Below the pieces are notes generated by a model. The model saw only the letters and a list, made by a program, of their open reading frames with translations. It was not told the DNA's origin and ran no database searches. The translations under genes and the position numbers were made by a program. Of a stretch of 64,000 nucleotides of DNA, positions 51,867 to 61,158 are shown one piece after another. This stretch comes from Bifidobacterium breve DSM 20213 = JCM 1192 (GTDB taxonomy: Bacteria > Actinomycetota > Actinomycetes > Actinomycetales > Bifidobacteriaceae): NCBI RefSeq assembly GCF_001025175.1, contig NZ_AP012324.1, forward strand, positions 62,001 through 126,000, written 5' to 3'. The first letter of the stretch is position 1. Every line of letters begins with the position of its first letter.

Positions 51867-52934
51867 ATGACAATCGCAACACCGGAACGTTATGCCGAAA
51901 TGCTAGACGCCGCACGACGCGGCGGCTACGCTTACCCTGCCATCAACGTGAGCAGCTCGCAGACGCTGAACGCCGCGCTGAAGGGGTTCGCGGATGCCGA
52001 ATCCGACGGCATCATCCAGGTGTCCGTCGGCGCAGCCGCATACCTTTCCGGCATCGGCGTCAACGACCGTGTCACCGGATCGCTGGCCTTGGCCGCTTTT
52101 GCACACGAGGTCGCCGCGAAGTACCCGAACATCACCATCGCCCTGCACACCGATCACTGCGCCAAGCAGTATCTGGACGAATGGGTGCGACCGCTGCTCG
52201 CACATGAGGCCGATCAGGTGGCGCATGGTCAGGAGCCCACATTCCAGTCGCATATGTGGGACGGCTCCACCGTGCCGCTCAAGGAAAATCTGGACATCGC
52301 CGAGGAGCTGCTCGATAAGTCGCAGGCCGCGCACACGGTGCTGGAGATCGAGATCGGCGCGGTCGGCGGCGAGGAAGACGGCTATTCCGCCAAAATCGAC
52401 GAACGCCTCTATTCCACGCCGGCCGATGGCCTTGAAGTGGCCCGTCGCCTTGGTTTGGGCGAGCGTGGCCGATACATGGCCGCCTTCACGTTCGGTAATG
52501 TGCACGGCTCCTACAAGCCCGGCGTGGTCAAGCTGCGTCCCGCCCTGCTCGGTGATATTCAGTCCCGTGTGGCGCGCGCGGTGGTCGAGGGTGAGCTGCC
52601 CAGCGCCGCCGGCATAGTCGACTTTCCCAACGGCAAGCCGTTCGAATTGGTGTTCCACGGCGGTTCGGGCTCCCGTCCGGAAGAGATTGCAGAAGCCGTG
52701 AGCCATGGCGTGATCAAGATGAACATCGACACCGACACGCAATACTCGTTCACGCGCCCGATTGCCGACCATGTGTTCGAGAACTATGACAAGGTCCTCA
52801 AGATCGACGGTGAAGTGGGCGAAAAGAAGTTCTACGATCCGCGTTCCTGGGGCCGCAAGGCCGAGGAATCCATGTCCGCCCGCGTGGCTGAGGCATGCAA
52901 GCAACTCGGCTCGGCCGGCAAAGCACTCAGATAA
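51867..52934 (+). CDS. fba: Class II fructose-bisphosphate aldolase
   Basis: A 355-residue zinc enzyme that splits or forms fructose-1,6-bisphosphate. Zinc ligands and catalytic residues are seen in ALHTDHCAK and VFHGGSGSRPEEI. The N-terminus is YAEMLDAARRGGYAYPAINV. Bifidobacteria lack a standard glycolytic phosphofructokinase step and use the fructose-6-phosphate shunt, so this enzyme probably serves gluconeogenesis or triose rescue. GATAAT at 51855-51860 lies six bases before the ATG without a ribosome binding site. Confidence 0.95.
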   Translation: MTIATPERYAEMLDAARRGGYAYPAINVSSSQTLNAALKGFADAESDGIIQVSVGAAAYLSGIGVNDRVTGSLALAAFAHEVAAKYPNITIALHTDHCAKQYLDEWVRPLLAHEADQVAHGQEPTFQSHMWDGSTVPLKENLDIAEELLDKSQAAHTVLEIEIGAVGGEEDGYSAKIDERLYSTPADGLEVARRLGLGERGRYMAAFTFGNVHGSYKPGVVKLRPALLGDIQSRVARAVVEGELPSAAGIVDFPNGKPFELVFHGGSGSRPEEIAEAVSHGVIKMNIDTDTQYSFTRPIADHVFENYDKVLKIDGEVGEKKFYDPRSWGRKAEESMSARVAEACKQLGSAGKALR

Positions 52935-53062
52935 CACCCAAATAAACTGTCATTCGCCGTGGCGGCGCCTTGGTGTCGGCCCGCCTCGCGCAACGCGCGG
53001 CAAAGACACCAGAAGCCCGATTGCGTGAGATGGCCGCGCCCCGAGTAGAGGGTGTAAGGTAG

Positions 53063-54388
<1,326 letters not shown>

Positions 54389-54411
54389 CCGTCTGCAACG
54401 AATTTCCCGGC

Positions 54412-55995
54412 TTGACTGGTAACGACGCGGCACATGATATCCGCCGGCTGATTCCGCGATTCGACCACTTGAAGTGGAAGATGGCGGCGGCCGGCATAGT
54501 CATTGGTCTGGTTTCAGGATTGCTGGTTGTCGTATACCGTCTCGGCATCGAATACGGCACGGATGCGTCCCGTTGGATATATGCGCGGATTCGCGAGACC
54601 CCGTGGCTGATTGCGCCGTGGGCGGTTGCCGCGGTGGCGGCCGCGCTGGCGATCGCGTGGATGGTCGGCAAGGAGCCGATGGCTGGTGGCAGCGGCATCC
54701 CGCAGACCAACGGCGTGGTGATATGCGGCTTGAAGATGCGTTGGCAGACGATTCTGCCAGTCCGTTTCGTCGGTGGACTGTTGGGCGCGTTGTTTGGTCT
54801 GTCGCTCGGTCGTGAGGGGCCGTCCATTCAGATTGGTGCGTCGGGGGCGCAGTGTGTATCCCACCGTTTGCGCGGCCGCCGCCGTGAGGACATGCAGGAG
54901 CATTATCTGGTCACCGCCGGTGCCGCGGCCGGCTTGTCCGCCGCGTTCAGCGCGCCGCTGTCCGGCATGATGTTCGCTTTGGAAGGGGTGCATCGGAGTT
55001 TTTCCCCTGCGATTCTGATGGGCGCCACCGCCGCATCGCTGACCGCCGATTTCGTCTCAAAATACTGTTTCGGTCTGCGTCCGGTTTTGGATTTCGGTGA
55101 TATCGGTCAGCTGTCGTTGGAAGAGTATGTGTGGCTGATTCCGTTGGGATTGGTGGCCGGTTTGGTTGGTTCGCTGATGAACCGCTCGTTGCTTGGCTTC
55201 CAGACGCTGTACGGCAAACTGCCGGCATGGAGCCGCCCGATGATTGCGATTGCGATCGCGTTGCCTGTCGGCATCTGGTTGCCCGATGTGCTCGGCGGCG
55301 GCTCGAATCTGATTGATGCCGCCGAACATGCGCGCGTCGGCTTGGGAATGCTGTGTCTGCTGTTCGTGGCGAAGATGCTGTTCACATCCACGAGTTTCGG
55401 CTCAGGCGCGCCTGGCGGTATTTTCATGCCGATTCTTGCGGTCGGTTCGCTGGCCGGCGGCATCTGCGGTGAAGTGTTACATCGATTCGGTGATCTGCCA
55501 TCCGACGCAGTGGCGGTGTTTGCGGTGTGCGTGATGACGGGCACGCTCGCCGCGTCCGTGAAAACGCCGATCACGTCGATTCTGTTGGCTGTGGAGATGT
55601 CTGGAACGTTGACGCACATGCTGCCGGTCGCGGCCGTCGCTTTCGTCGCGCTGTTGGTGTCCGATTTGCTGCGCACCAAACCGATCTATGGGGAGTTGCT
55701 GGAGCGGTACATGCGCGCGCAAGGCATGCAGATGGCGATCGCAAGCCATGTGGGCAGCGGCATTATGGAACTGCCATTGGAAATGGGGGCGATTGCGGAC
55801 GGCAAGCGGGTGCGTGACGTGCGTTGGCCGTCTGGGTGTCTGATCATCGGCCTGCGTCGCGGCGAAAGCGAGATCGTGCCGCGCGGTGATACACGGCTGC
55901 GTGCCGGCGACTATCTGGTGGTGCTGTTCAGTGGCGAGGAGGAGCGCGAGGTGCGACCTGCGATGCGGCGGCTGTGTGATGCCCGGCTTGACTGA
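54412..55995 (+). CDS. ClC family chloride channel/transporter
   Basis: A 527-residue membrane protein. Ion-path signatures are GSGIPQTNG, GREGPSIQIGA (with the gating Glu) and GAPGGIFMP. A C-terminal cytosolic region of about 80 residues looks like a TrkA_C regulatory domain. Most ClC proteins with the gating Glu are H+/Cl- exchangers, but the second internal Glu is not checked here. The start is uncertain: a TTG at 54412 without a clear ribosome binding site is 23 bases after purA, and ATG 54481 is a later option that would remove part of the N-terminus. Confidence 0.88.
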   Translation: MTGNDAAHDIRRLIPRFDHLKWKMAAAGIVIGLVSGLLVVVYRLGIEYGTDASRWIYARIRETPWLIAPWAVAAVAAALAIAWMVGKEPMAGGSGIPQTNGVVICGLKMRWQTILPVRFVGGLLGALFGLSLGREGPSIQIGASGAQCVSHRLRGRRREDMQEHYLVTAGAAAGLSAAFSAPLSGMMFALEGVHRSFSPAILMGATAASLTADFVSKYCFGLRPVLDFGDIGQLSLEEYVWLIPLGLVAGLVGSLMNRSLLGFQTLYGKLPAWSRPMIAIAIALPVGIWLPDVLGGGSNLIDAAEHARVGLGMLCLLFVAKMLFTSTSFGSGAPGGIFMPILAVGSLAGGICGEVLHRFGDLPSDAVAVFAVCVMTGTLAASVKTPITSILLAVEMSGTLTHMLPVAAVAFVALLVSDLLRTKPIYGELLERYMRAQGMQMAIASHVGSGIMELPLEMGAIADGKRVRDVRWPSGCLIIGLRRGESEIVPRGDTRLRAGDYLVVLFSGEEEREVRPAMRRLCDARLD

Positions 55996-56020
55996 GCCTG
56001 GCTGAATTCGGCTGGACTCT

Positions 56021-56050
56021 GGATGTACGAATCTGCGGAATCGGACATCC
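56021..56050. repeat. TGTCCGATTC/GAATCGGACA palindrome copy 1
   Basis: An imperfect palindrome with arms GGATGTACGAATC and GAATCGGACATCC, in the ClC-crcB gap. Related copies are at 56812, 59113, 59163 and 59211. Confidence 0.7.
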
Positions 56051-56182
56051 AGGGTGCATACGTTGGCGCTCCGTGTAAACTCATATGCGTTAGGAAGGCA
56101 GCAATCGCGGCCCAGCTCGTTGTTGCATGGCCTATGGGCGGGAACAACGCTGTCCGCGGAAGGCCAGTACAGGGGGAGCGCA

Positions 56183-57247
56183 ATGGAATCGCAAGAACAA
56201 TCGCCGGGAGACGTGGTGACTGCGGGTGAGGACTCGCATCCTATCACGCAGGCAATCGACGCTGTTGAGGTGACGCATGCTGGTGCAACCGCGCCCGCCG
56301 CTAACACCATGGATCCGCCTACGATTCCCCTGGCACCGATGAAACGTATGCAGGCGCGGTTCAATCCGCTCGCCGACGGACTGATGTATGTTGTGGTGTT
56401 TGTCGGTGGATTTGTTGGAGTCGGCTGTCGGCATGCGTTGGATATGCTTCTGCCGTCGGTTAGCGGGACGCCGTTCGTTGTGGGCACGTTTGTGTCGAAT
56501 ATGGTCGCCTGCTTCCTGTTCGCGATGCTGACCGAATTCATGGCGACCGCTTCGTGGCTGCGTCGCCGGGTGCGGCAGGTTGTCAGCCGTGGTGTTGGGC
56601 TCGGCTTGCTCGGCGGGCTTTCGACGATGTCCGGCGTGATGCTGGAAACGATGGAAGGTCTGCACGATCGGCATATCGCCAGTGCGCTTGGCTATCTTGC
56701 GGGAAATTTTGCAGGCGGTTTGCTCACTGCCGCCGCCGGCGTGGTTCTGATGCAGGCACTGCTGTCACGGAGTACTCGAAAGCGGGTTCGGGGTGCGTTT
56801 TCAGCTGTTTCCGTGTCCGATTCTGCCGAATCGGACACGCAGGGCGTACGCCATGTGAAAGTGGCCGACGTGGCGCGTTCTGCCGCGCAGGCCGCAATGG
56901 AAGCCGCGCAGGCGGCGCAGCAGGCCGCGCAGACGGCCCAGCAGATTGCACAGACGGGACAGGTTCCGCGAGTCGAAACGCCAACCGTGCCGCCGACTGC
57001 CATCCAGCCTATGCAGACAGGCCACGTTCCGCAGATTCCCCCGCTGGTCGTTCCTCAGCTGGCACAGTCATCGCAGCCGTTGCTGCGCGAGCCGGATACT
57101 CCAGACTTGGGGCAGCTGCCCGAGCCGATTCAGCAGTCGCAGCCGATCCAGCAGCCGGCCAACCCGCTTCCACCCAGCTTCGAGCCCAAACCGATCACTG
57201 CGGAGATTTCGCTTGTCGCCGACCTGGCTACCGGGGAGGTGCGCTGA
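56183..57247 (+). CDS. crcB: CrcB/FluC-like fluoride channel subunit with long C-terminal tail
   Basis: A 354-residue protein. The CrcB-like four-helix core (about residues 60-195) has GTFVSNMVACFLFAMLTE and LGLLGGLSTMSGVMLE. The following tail of about 160 residues is unusual: it is rich in Ala, Gln and Pro (AAMEAAQAAQQAAQTAQQIA and many QP pairs) and contains a palindromic repeat copy. Typical CrcB proteins have about 125 residues, so the tail is extra. FluC channels export fluoride. The ATG at 56183 has GGGGGAG. It ends in a one-base overlap with crcB2. Confidence 0.85.
   Translation: MESQEQSPGDVVTAGEDSHPITQAIDAVEVTHAGATAPAANTMDPPTIPLAPMKRMQARFNPLADGLMYVVVFVGGFVGVGCRHALDMLLPSVSGTPFVVGTFVSNMVACFLFAMLTEFMATASWLRRRVRQVVSRGVGLGLLGGLSTMSGVMLETMEGLHDRHIASALGYLAGNFAGGLLTAAAGVVLMQALLSRSTRKRVRGAFSAVSVSDSAESDTQGVRHVKVADVARSAAQAAMEAAQAAQQAAQTAQQIAQTGQVPRVETPTVPPTAIQPMQTGHVPQIPPLVVPQLAQSSQPLLREPDTPDLGQLPEPIQQSQPIQQPANPLPPSFEPKPITAEISLVADLATGEVR
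56812..56839. repeat. TGTCCGATTC/GAATCGGACA palindrome copy 2, inside crcB
   Basis: Perfect 12-base arms (CGTGTCCGATTC / GAATCGGACACG) with a four-base loop TGCC. It is in frame and encodes VSDSAESDT at the start of the long tail. Confidence 0.8.
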
Positions 57248-57642
57248 TGATGTGGATGATCTGTCTGTTCGGCGGTCTGGGCGCCATGGCCCGTTACGTG
57301 CTCGACGTGTCAATTCAACAAGGCTGGAACCGCGAGAATCGAAGAACGAACCGCAACTTCCCGCTATCCACGCTCGTCATCAACGGCGTCGCCTCGCTAT
57401 GCGCAGGCATCGCCATGATGTCCTACTATTCGCAATCGGTGGATATGGACACGGTCATGATGTTCGTTGTCGGATTTCTCGGTGGTTTCTCGACATTCTC
57501 CACGGCGCTCAACGAAGTGGTTTCGTTGATTCGCCAGCGTCGTTTTACGCTGGCTCTGGGCTATGGAATAGCAACCGTCGCGGTGCCTCTCATTTGCGTG
57601 GCCACCGGTTTCGGCATTGCGCTGCTTGCCAATCCGGCGTAA
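57247..57642 (+). CDS. crcB: CrcB/FluC-like fluoride channel subunit 2
   Basis: A 131-residue four-helix membrane protein of normal CrcB size, with LGAMARYVLDV, FPLSTLVINGVASL and LGGFSTFSTALNE. It overlaps the upstream crcB stop by one base (TGATG), so the pair is coupled and probably forms a heterodimeric fluoride channel. An 11-bp inverted repeat (57644-57654 and 57670-57680) follows. Confidence 0.92.
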   Translation: MMWMICLFGGLGAMARYVLDVSIQQGWNRENRRTNRNFPLSTLVINGVASLCAGIAMMSYYSQSVDMDTVMMFVVGFLGGFSTFSTALNEVVSLIRQRRFTLALGYGIATVAVPLICVATGFGIALLANPA

Positions 57643-57643
57643 T

Positions 57644-57680
57644 TTTCACGTTACACGGACGGTCGCTGAGTAACGTGAAA
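57644..57680. promoter_or_regulatory. Inverted repeat after crcB2
   Basis: Perfect 11-base arms TTTCACGTTAC and GTAACGTGAAA with a 15-base spacer. There is no T-tract, so it may be a weak terminator or an operator. Confidence 0.4.
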
Positions 57681-57691
57681 GAAATCTGAGC

Positions 57692-57844
57692 GCAACTGCC
57701 ATCAAGGCCGCCAGTCCGGATGCAACGCTGGTGATTGCATTCGACCAGACCAAGCCGCTGCTGAAGGCCTTCGCCTCCGCAGGAGTCGACACTAAGAAGC
57801 TGTATTTCGTTGCCGGACTGTCGAACAGGTTCGAGAGAATGTAA
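57692..57844 (+). pseudogene. Remnant of an ABC substrate-binding protein
   Basis: The frame reads ATAIKAASPDATLVIAFDQT, then KPLLKAFASAGVDTKKLYFV and AGLSNRFERM before a stop. This looks like the middle of a periplasmic-type binding protein (similar to the branched-chain amino acid or amide class). It has no start and no remaining domain. It overlaps the operator-like TCGAACAGGTTCGA at 57821-57834. Confidence 0.5.
57821..57834. promoter_or_regulatory. LacI-type operator before scrR1
   Basis: TCGAACAGGTTCGA, a perfect palindrome with an AG centre, lies about 80 bases before the first LacI gene. It matches the operators before scrP and scrR2 apart from the centre. Confidence 0.7.
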
Positions 57845-57912
57845 ATGAATGTAATATTAGCGGTAAGCACGTGAGAATACAGCGATAGAACAGTGATGAC
57901 GGGGAAGGTGCG

Positions 57913-59001
57913 ATGATGGTCGGCATGCGCGATGTGGCGAAGAAGGCCGGGGTGTCTCTGAGCACCGTCTCGTTGGTGGTGAACGGCAACGGGTACGTGT
58001 CTGATGACATGCGTGAACGTGTGCGCAAAGCCATGCAACTGCTCAATTATGTGCCGAACGAGCTTGCCCGCAATCTGTATCATAATCGTACGAATCTGGT
58101 CGGCGTCATCGTGCCCACCATCCGCCACCCGTTCTTTGCAACGTTTACCGCACATCTGCAGCATGCGCTCGCCGCGCAAGGATTACGCACTATGTTGTGC
58201 TCTACCGCAGATGAGGCGGACGGCGAAATCCAGTATGTCGACATGTTGCGTCGGCACATGATGGACGGCATCGTCATGTGTGCGCACACTTCGCATCCCG
58301 GCGATTATTGGACGTCGATTCATCGCCCGATCGTCGCGTTCGACCGTGTGCTTGGAGACGGTATTTCGTCGATTGGATCCGACCACGAGCAGGGTGGGCG
58401 ATTGATTGCGCAGATGCTGATCCGCAATGGTGCCAAACATGTGGTGATGATTGGTGGTCCGCGAGATCAATTCTTCGATTTGGCTGCGCGCGGAGAAGTC
58501 GAGGAAGGACCGTTCGATTTGGGAAAGACCACGTTCCCGACGGTGCGCTATTGCCTCACGTTGGAACAGGAATTGACCTCCGCAGGCGTGAAATACGAGT
58601 ACGTTGAAGCTGGCGAAGTGATGGATTTTGCCGGCTATCATCGTGCGGTCAGCAATGCGCTCGACAAGGTGACGACCGACGGCGTCGATGCCGTGGTCAG
58701 TTCCGATATTGGCGCGTCGTTCTGCGTGCGCGAAGCGTTGATCCGCGGAATTTCCATTCCTGACGAGCTGCAGATCGTTGCCTACGATGGTACGTATTTG
58801 ACTGATTTGGCCGGCATGAAGCTGACCGCGGTCGCGCAGGATTTCTCGGCGATCGCACAGTCGACGGCCGACCATATCGTGCAGGCTATTGCCAATGAGG
58901 AAGTGGCCGCGGCTAACGCTTCACGCAGGGACATCCCCAAGCCGTTCGAGCCGAACGTGCTTATTCCCATGACGCTGGTGCCAGGCGATACCACGCGTTG
59001 A
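57913..59001 (+). CDS. LacI family transcriptional regulator (ScrR-like 1)
   Basis: A 362-residue regulator. The N-terminal helix-turn-helix is MRDVAKKAGVSLSTVSLVVN, followed by the hinge and a periplasmic-binding-like effector domain ending near residue 350. It is closely similar throughout to the second regulator at 62863, but has an extra stretch of about 17 residues around 185-205 (LAARGEVEEGPFDLGK). Starts at ATG 57913 or 57916 are equal. AAGG lies upstream. It probably represses the sucrose genes until a sucrose-derived inducer binds. Confidence 0.92.
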   Translation: MMVGMRDVAKKAGVSLSTVSLVVNGNGYVSDDMRERVRKAMQLLNYVPNELARNLYHNRTNLVGVIVPTIRHPFFATFTAHLQHALAAQGLRTMLCSTADEADGEIQYVDMLRRHMMDGIVMCAHTSHPGDYWTSIHRPIVAFDRVLGDGISSIGSDHEQGGRLIAQMLIRNGAKHVVMIGGPRDQFFDLAARGEVEEGPFDLGKTTFPTVRYCLTLEQELTSAGVKYEYVEAGEVMDFAGYHRAVSNALDKVTTDGVDAVVSSDIGASFCVREALIRGISIPDELQIVAYDGTYLTDLAGMKLTAVAQDFSAIAQSTADHIVQAIANEEVAAANASRRDIPKPFEPNVLIPMTLVPGDTTR

Positions 59002-59112
59002 TGCTGCGCGTCTTCATGCGTGTGCCCGGTGTGGATCTCATCGATTTCAGCGGCGTCCGCAACCAGCGGACGCCCGTCGATGGTCGTGCTCATCATCCGA
59101 CTTGTGCCCATG

Positions 59113-59237
59113 TGTCCGATTCTGCCGAATCGGACGTCTGAGTTCCGAAAAAAGTGTTCTGTGTGTCCGATTCCGGAGAATCGGTCATGTGTGATGTGTG
59201 AGATGTTTGGATGTCCGATTTTGCAGAAACGGACACA
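59113..59237. repeat. TGTCCGATTC/GAATCGGACA palindrome copies 3-5
   Basis: Three copies at 59113-59136, 59163-59187 and 59211-59237, each about 50 bases apart, lie between scrR1 and scrP. The first is nearly perfect, and the others have a few changes. Confidence 0.75.
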
Positions 59238-59274
59238 TTGGGGTCGGACAGGCTGGGTTGTGTAGAACACCGCA

Positions 59275-59288
59275 TCAAACCGGTTCGA
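59275..59288. promoter_or_regulatory. LacI-type operator 1 before scrP
   Basis: TCAAACCGGTTCGA, 140 bases before the scrP start. It is palindromic with one mismatch and identical to operator 2. Confidence 0.75.
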
Positions 59289-59339
59289 CACGCGCATTTT
59301 GCGGCATTACTGGACATCAACGTCCCTTTCGAGGTAATA

Positions 59340-59353
59340 TCAAACCGGTTCGA
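59340..59353. promoter_or_regulatory. LacI-type operator 2 before scrP
   Basis: A second exact TCAAACCGGTTCGA, 65 bases after the first and about 75 bases before scrP. Two sites 65 bases apart fit looping repression. The rest of the 426-base gap holds the palindromes above and the promoter. Confidence 0.78.
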
Positions 59354-59427
59354 TACGTATAAGTATGTAAAAGCACGCATACACTGCGTACACATTGCAC
59401 CTGCATCCATGAACCAAGGGAGGTCCC

Positions 59428-60954
59428 ATGAAAAACAAAGTGCAGCTCATCGCTTACGCCGATCGTCTCGGCGATGGTACTCTTAGCTCGATGACCGACA
59501 TCCTGCGCACCCGCTTCGACGGCGTGTATGACGGCGTCCATGTCCTGCCGTTCTTCACTCCGTTCGATGGTGCGGACGCTGGCTTCGACCCGATCGACCA
59601 CACCAAGGTCGACCCGCGCCTCGGATCGTGGGACGACGTCGCTGAACTTTCCAAGACCCACGGCATCATGGTCGATGCCATCGTCAACCACATGAGCTGG
59701 GAATCCGCCCAATTCCAAGACGTGCTGAAGAACGGCGAGCACTCCGAGTATTACCCGATGTTCCTGACCATGAGTTCCGTTTTCCCGAACGGCGCCACCG
59801 AAGAGGATCTCGCCGGCATCTACCGCCCGCGCCCGGGCCTGCCGTTCACCCACTACAAGTTCGCCGGCAAGACCCGTCTGGTATGGGTCAGCTTCACCCC
59901 ACAGCAGGTGGACATCGACACTGACTCCGCCAAGGGCTGGGAGTACCTGATGTCCATCTTTGATCAGATGGCAGCCAGCCATGTGCGCTACATCCGTCTC
60001 GACGCCGTGGGCTACGGCGCCAAGGAGGCCGGCACCAGCTGCTTCATGACCCCCAAGACCTTTAAGCTCATCTCACGCCTACGCGAGGAAGGCGTCAAGC
60101 GAGGCCTCGAAATTCTCATTGAGGTGCATAGCTACTACAAGAAGCAGGTTGAAATCGCCTCCAAGGTGGACCGCGTCTACGACTTCGCCCTGCCTCCGCT
60201 GCTCCTGCACTCGCTGTTCACCGGTCACGTGGAACCCGTGGTCCACTGGACCGAAATCCGCCCGAACAACGCCGTCACCGTGCTCGATACGCACGACGGC
60301 ATCGGCGTGATCGACATCGGCTCCGATCAGCTCGACCGCAGCCTCAAGGGCCTCGTGCCCGACGAGGACGTCGATAATCTGGTCAACACCATCCACGCCA
60401 ACACCCACGGCGAATCCCAGGCCGCCACCGGTGCCGCCGCCAGCAACCTCGACCTCTATCAGGTCAACAGCACGTACTACTCCGCGCTCGGCTGCAACGA
60501 CCAGCACTATCTGGCCGCCCGCGCGGTCCAGTTCTTCCTGCCCGGAGTGCCGCAGGTCTACTACGTGGGCGCGCTCGCCGGTCGCAACGACATGGAACTG
60601 CTGCGCAAGACCAACAACGGCCGTGACATCAATCGCCATTACTACTCCACCGCCGAAATCGACGAAAACCTCGAGCGCCCGGTGGTGAAGGCCCTGAACG
60701 CCCTGGCCAAGTTCCGCAACGAACTGCCTGCATTCAATGGCGAGTTCAGCTACGAAGCCGACGGCGACACATCCATCACCTTCCGCTGGATCGCTGCCGA
60801 CGGCAAGACCAAGGCCGCCCTCATCTTCGAGCCCGGCCGCGGACTCGGCACGGATAACACCACTCCGGTCGCCAGCCTCGCCTGGACCGATGCCGCCGGT
60901 GACCACGAGACTGATGATCTGCTGAGCAACCCGCCGATTGCCGATATCGACTAA
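59428..60954 (+). CDS. scrP: Sucrose phosphorylase
   Basis: A 508-residue GH13 enzyme that converts sucrose and phosphate into glucose-1-phosphate and fructose, saving ATP. The nucleophile Asp192 (YIRLDAVGYGAKE) and acid/base Glu232 (EVHSYYKKQ) are at the expected bifidobacterial positions, and Asp290 lies in VLDTHDGIGV. The start has a good ribosome binding site (AGGGAGG). The operators upstream suggest control by LacI regulators. Codon use is strongly biased, as in highly expressed genes. Confidence 0.98.
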   Translation: MKNKVQLIAYADRLGDGTLSSMTDILRTRFDGVYDGVHVLPFFTPFDGADAGFDPIDHTKVDPRLGSWDDVAELSKTHGIMVDAIVNHMSWESAQFQDVLKNGEHSEYYPMFLTMSSVFPNGATEEDLAGIYRPRPGLPFTHYKFAGKTRLVWVSFTPQQVDIDTDSAKGWEYLMSIFDQMAASHVRYIRLDAVGYGAKEAGTSCFMTPKTFKLISRLREEGVKRGLEILIEVHSYYKKQVEIASKVDRVYDFALPPLLLHSLFTGHVEPVVHWTEIRPNNAVTVLDTHDGIGVIDIGSDQLDRSLKGLVPDEDVDNLVNTIHANTHGESQAATGAAASNLDLYQVNSTYYSALGCNDQHYLAARAVQFFLPGVPQVYYVGALAGRNDMELLRKTNNGRDINRHYYSTAEIDENLERPVVKALNALAKFRNELPAFNGEFSYEADGDTSITFRWIAADGKTKAALIFEPGRGLGTDNTTPVASLAWTDAAGDHETDDLLSNPPIADID

Positions 60955-61030
60955 CCGTTGGCCCATAAACGCCACTCCGCTGTGCGCGCTCCAAGTAGTG
61001 CGTCCGGCGTAAGCTGGGTCCATGGAAAAC

Positions 61031-61074
61031 AAACCGCCCGCAGTGCACTGAAGCTAGTGCGCTCGGGCGGTTTT
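61031..61074 (+). terminator. Terminator after scrP
   Basis: Hairpin with ACCGCCCG/CGGGCGGT and inner GTGCAC-like stem, followed by TTTT. It separates scrP from scrT, so some transcripts may end here. Confidence 0.75.
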
Positions 61075-61158
61075 GCATGTGACGGGGTTGCGGGTCATGC
61101 TCAGCCGGAGCTGGCCGGTACCTCCCGCCGGTGATGAGAGCAAAGAAAGAGCAGCAAC

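Noticed and set aside
56000..56182. A fluoride riboswitch before crcB
   Set aside because: I looked for the conserved core and could not find it. The space instead holds a palindromic repeat.
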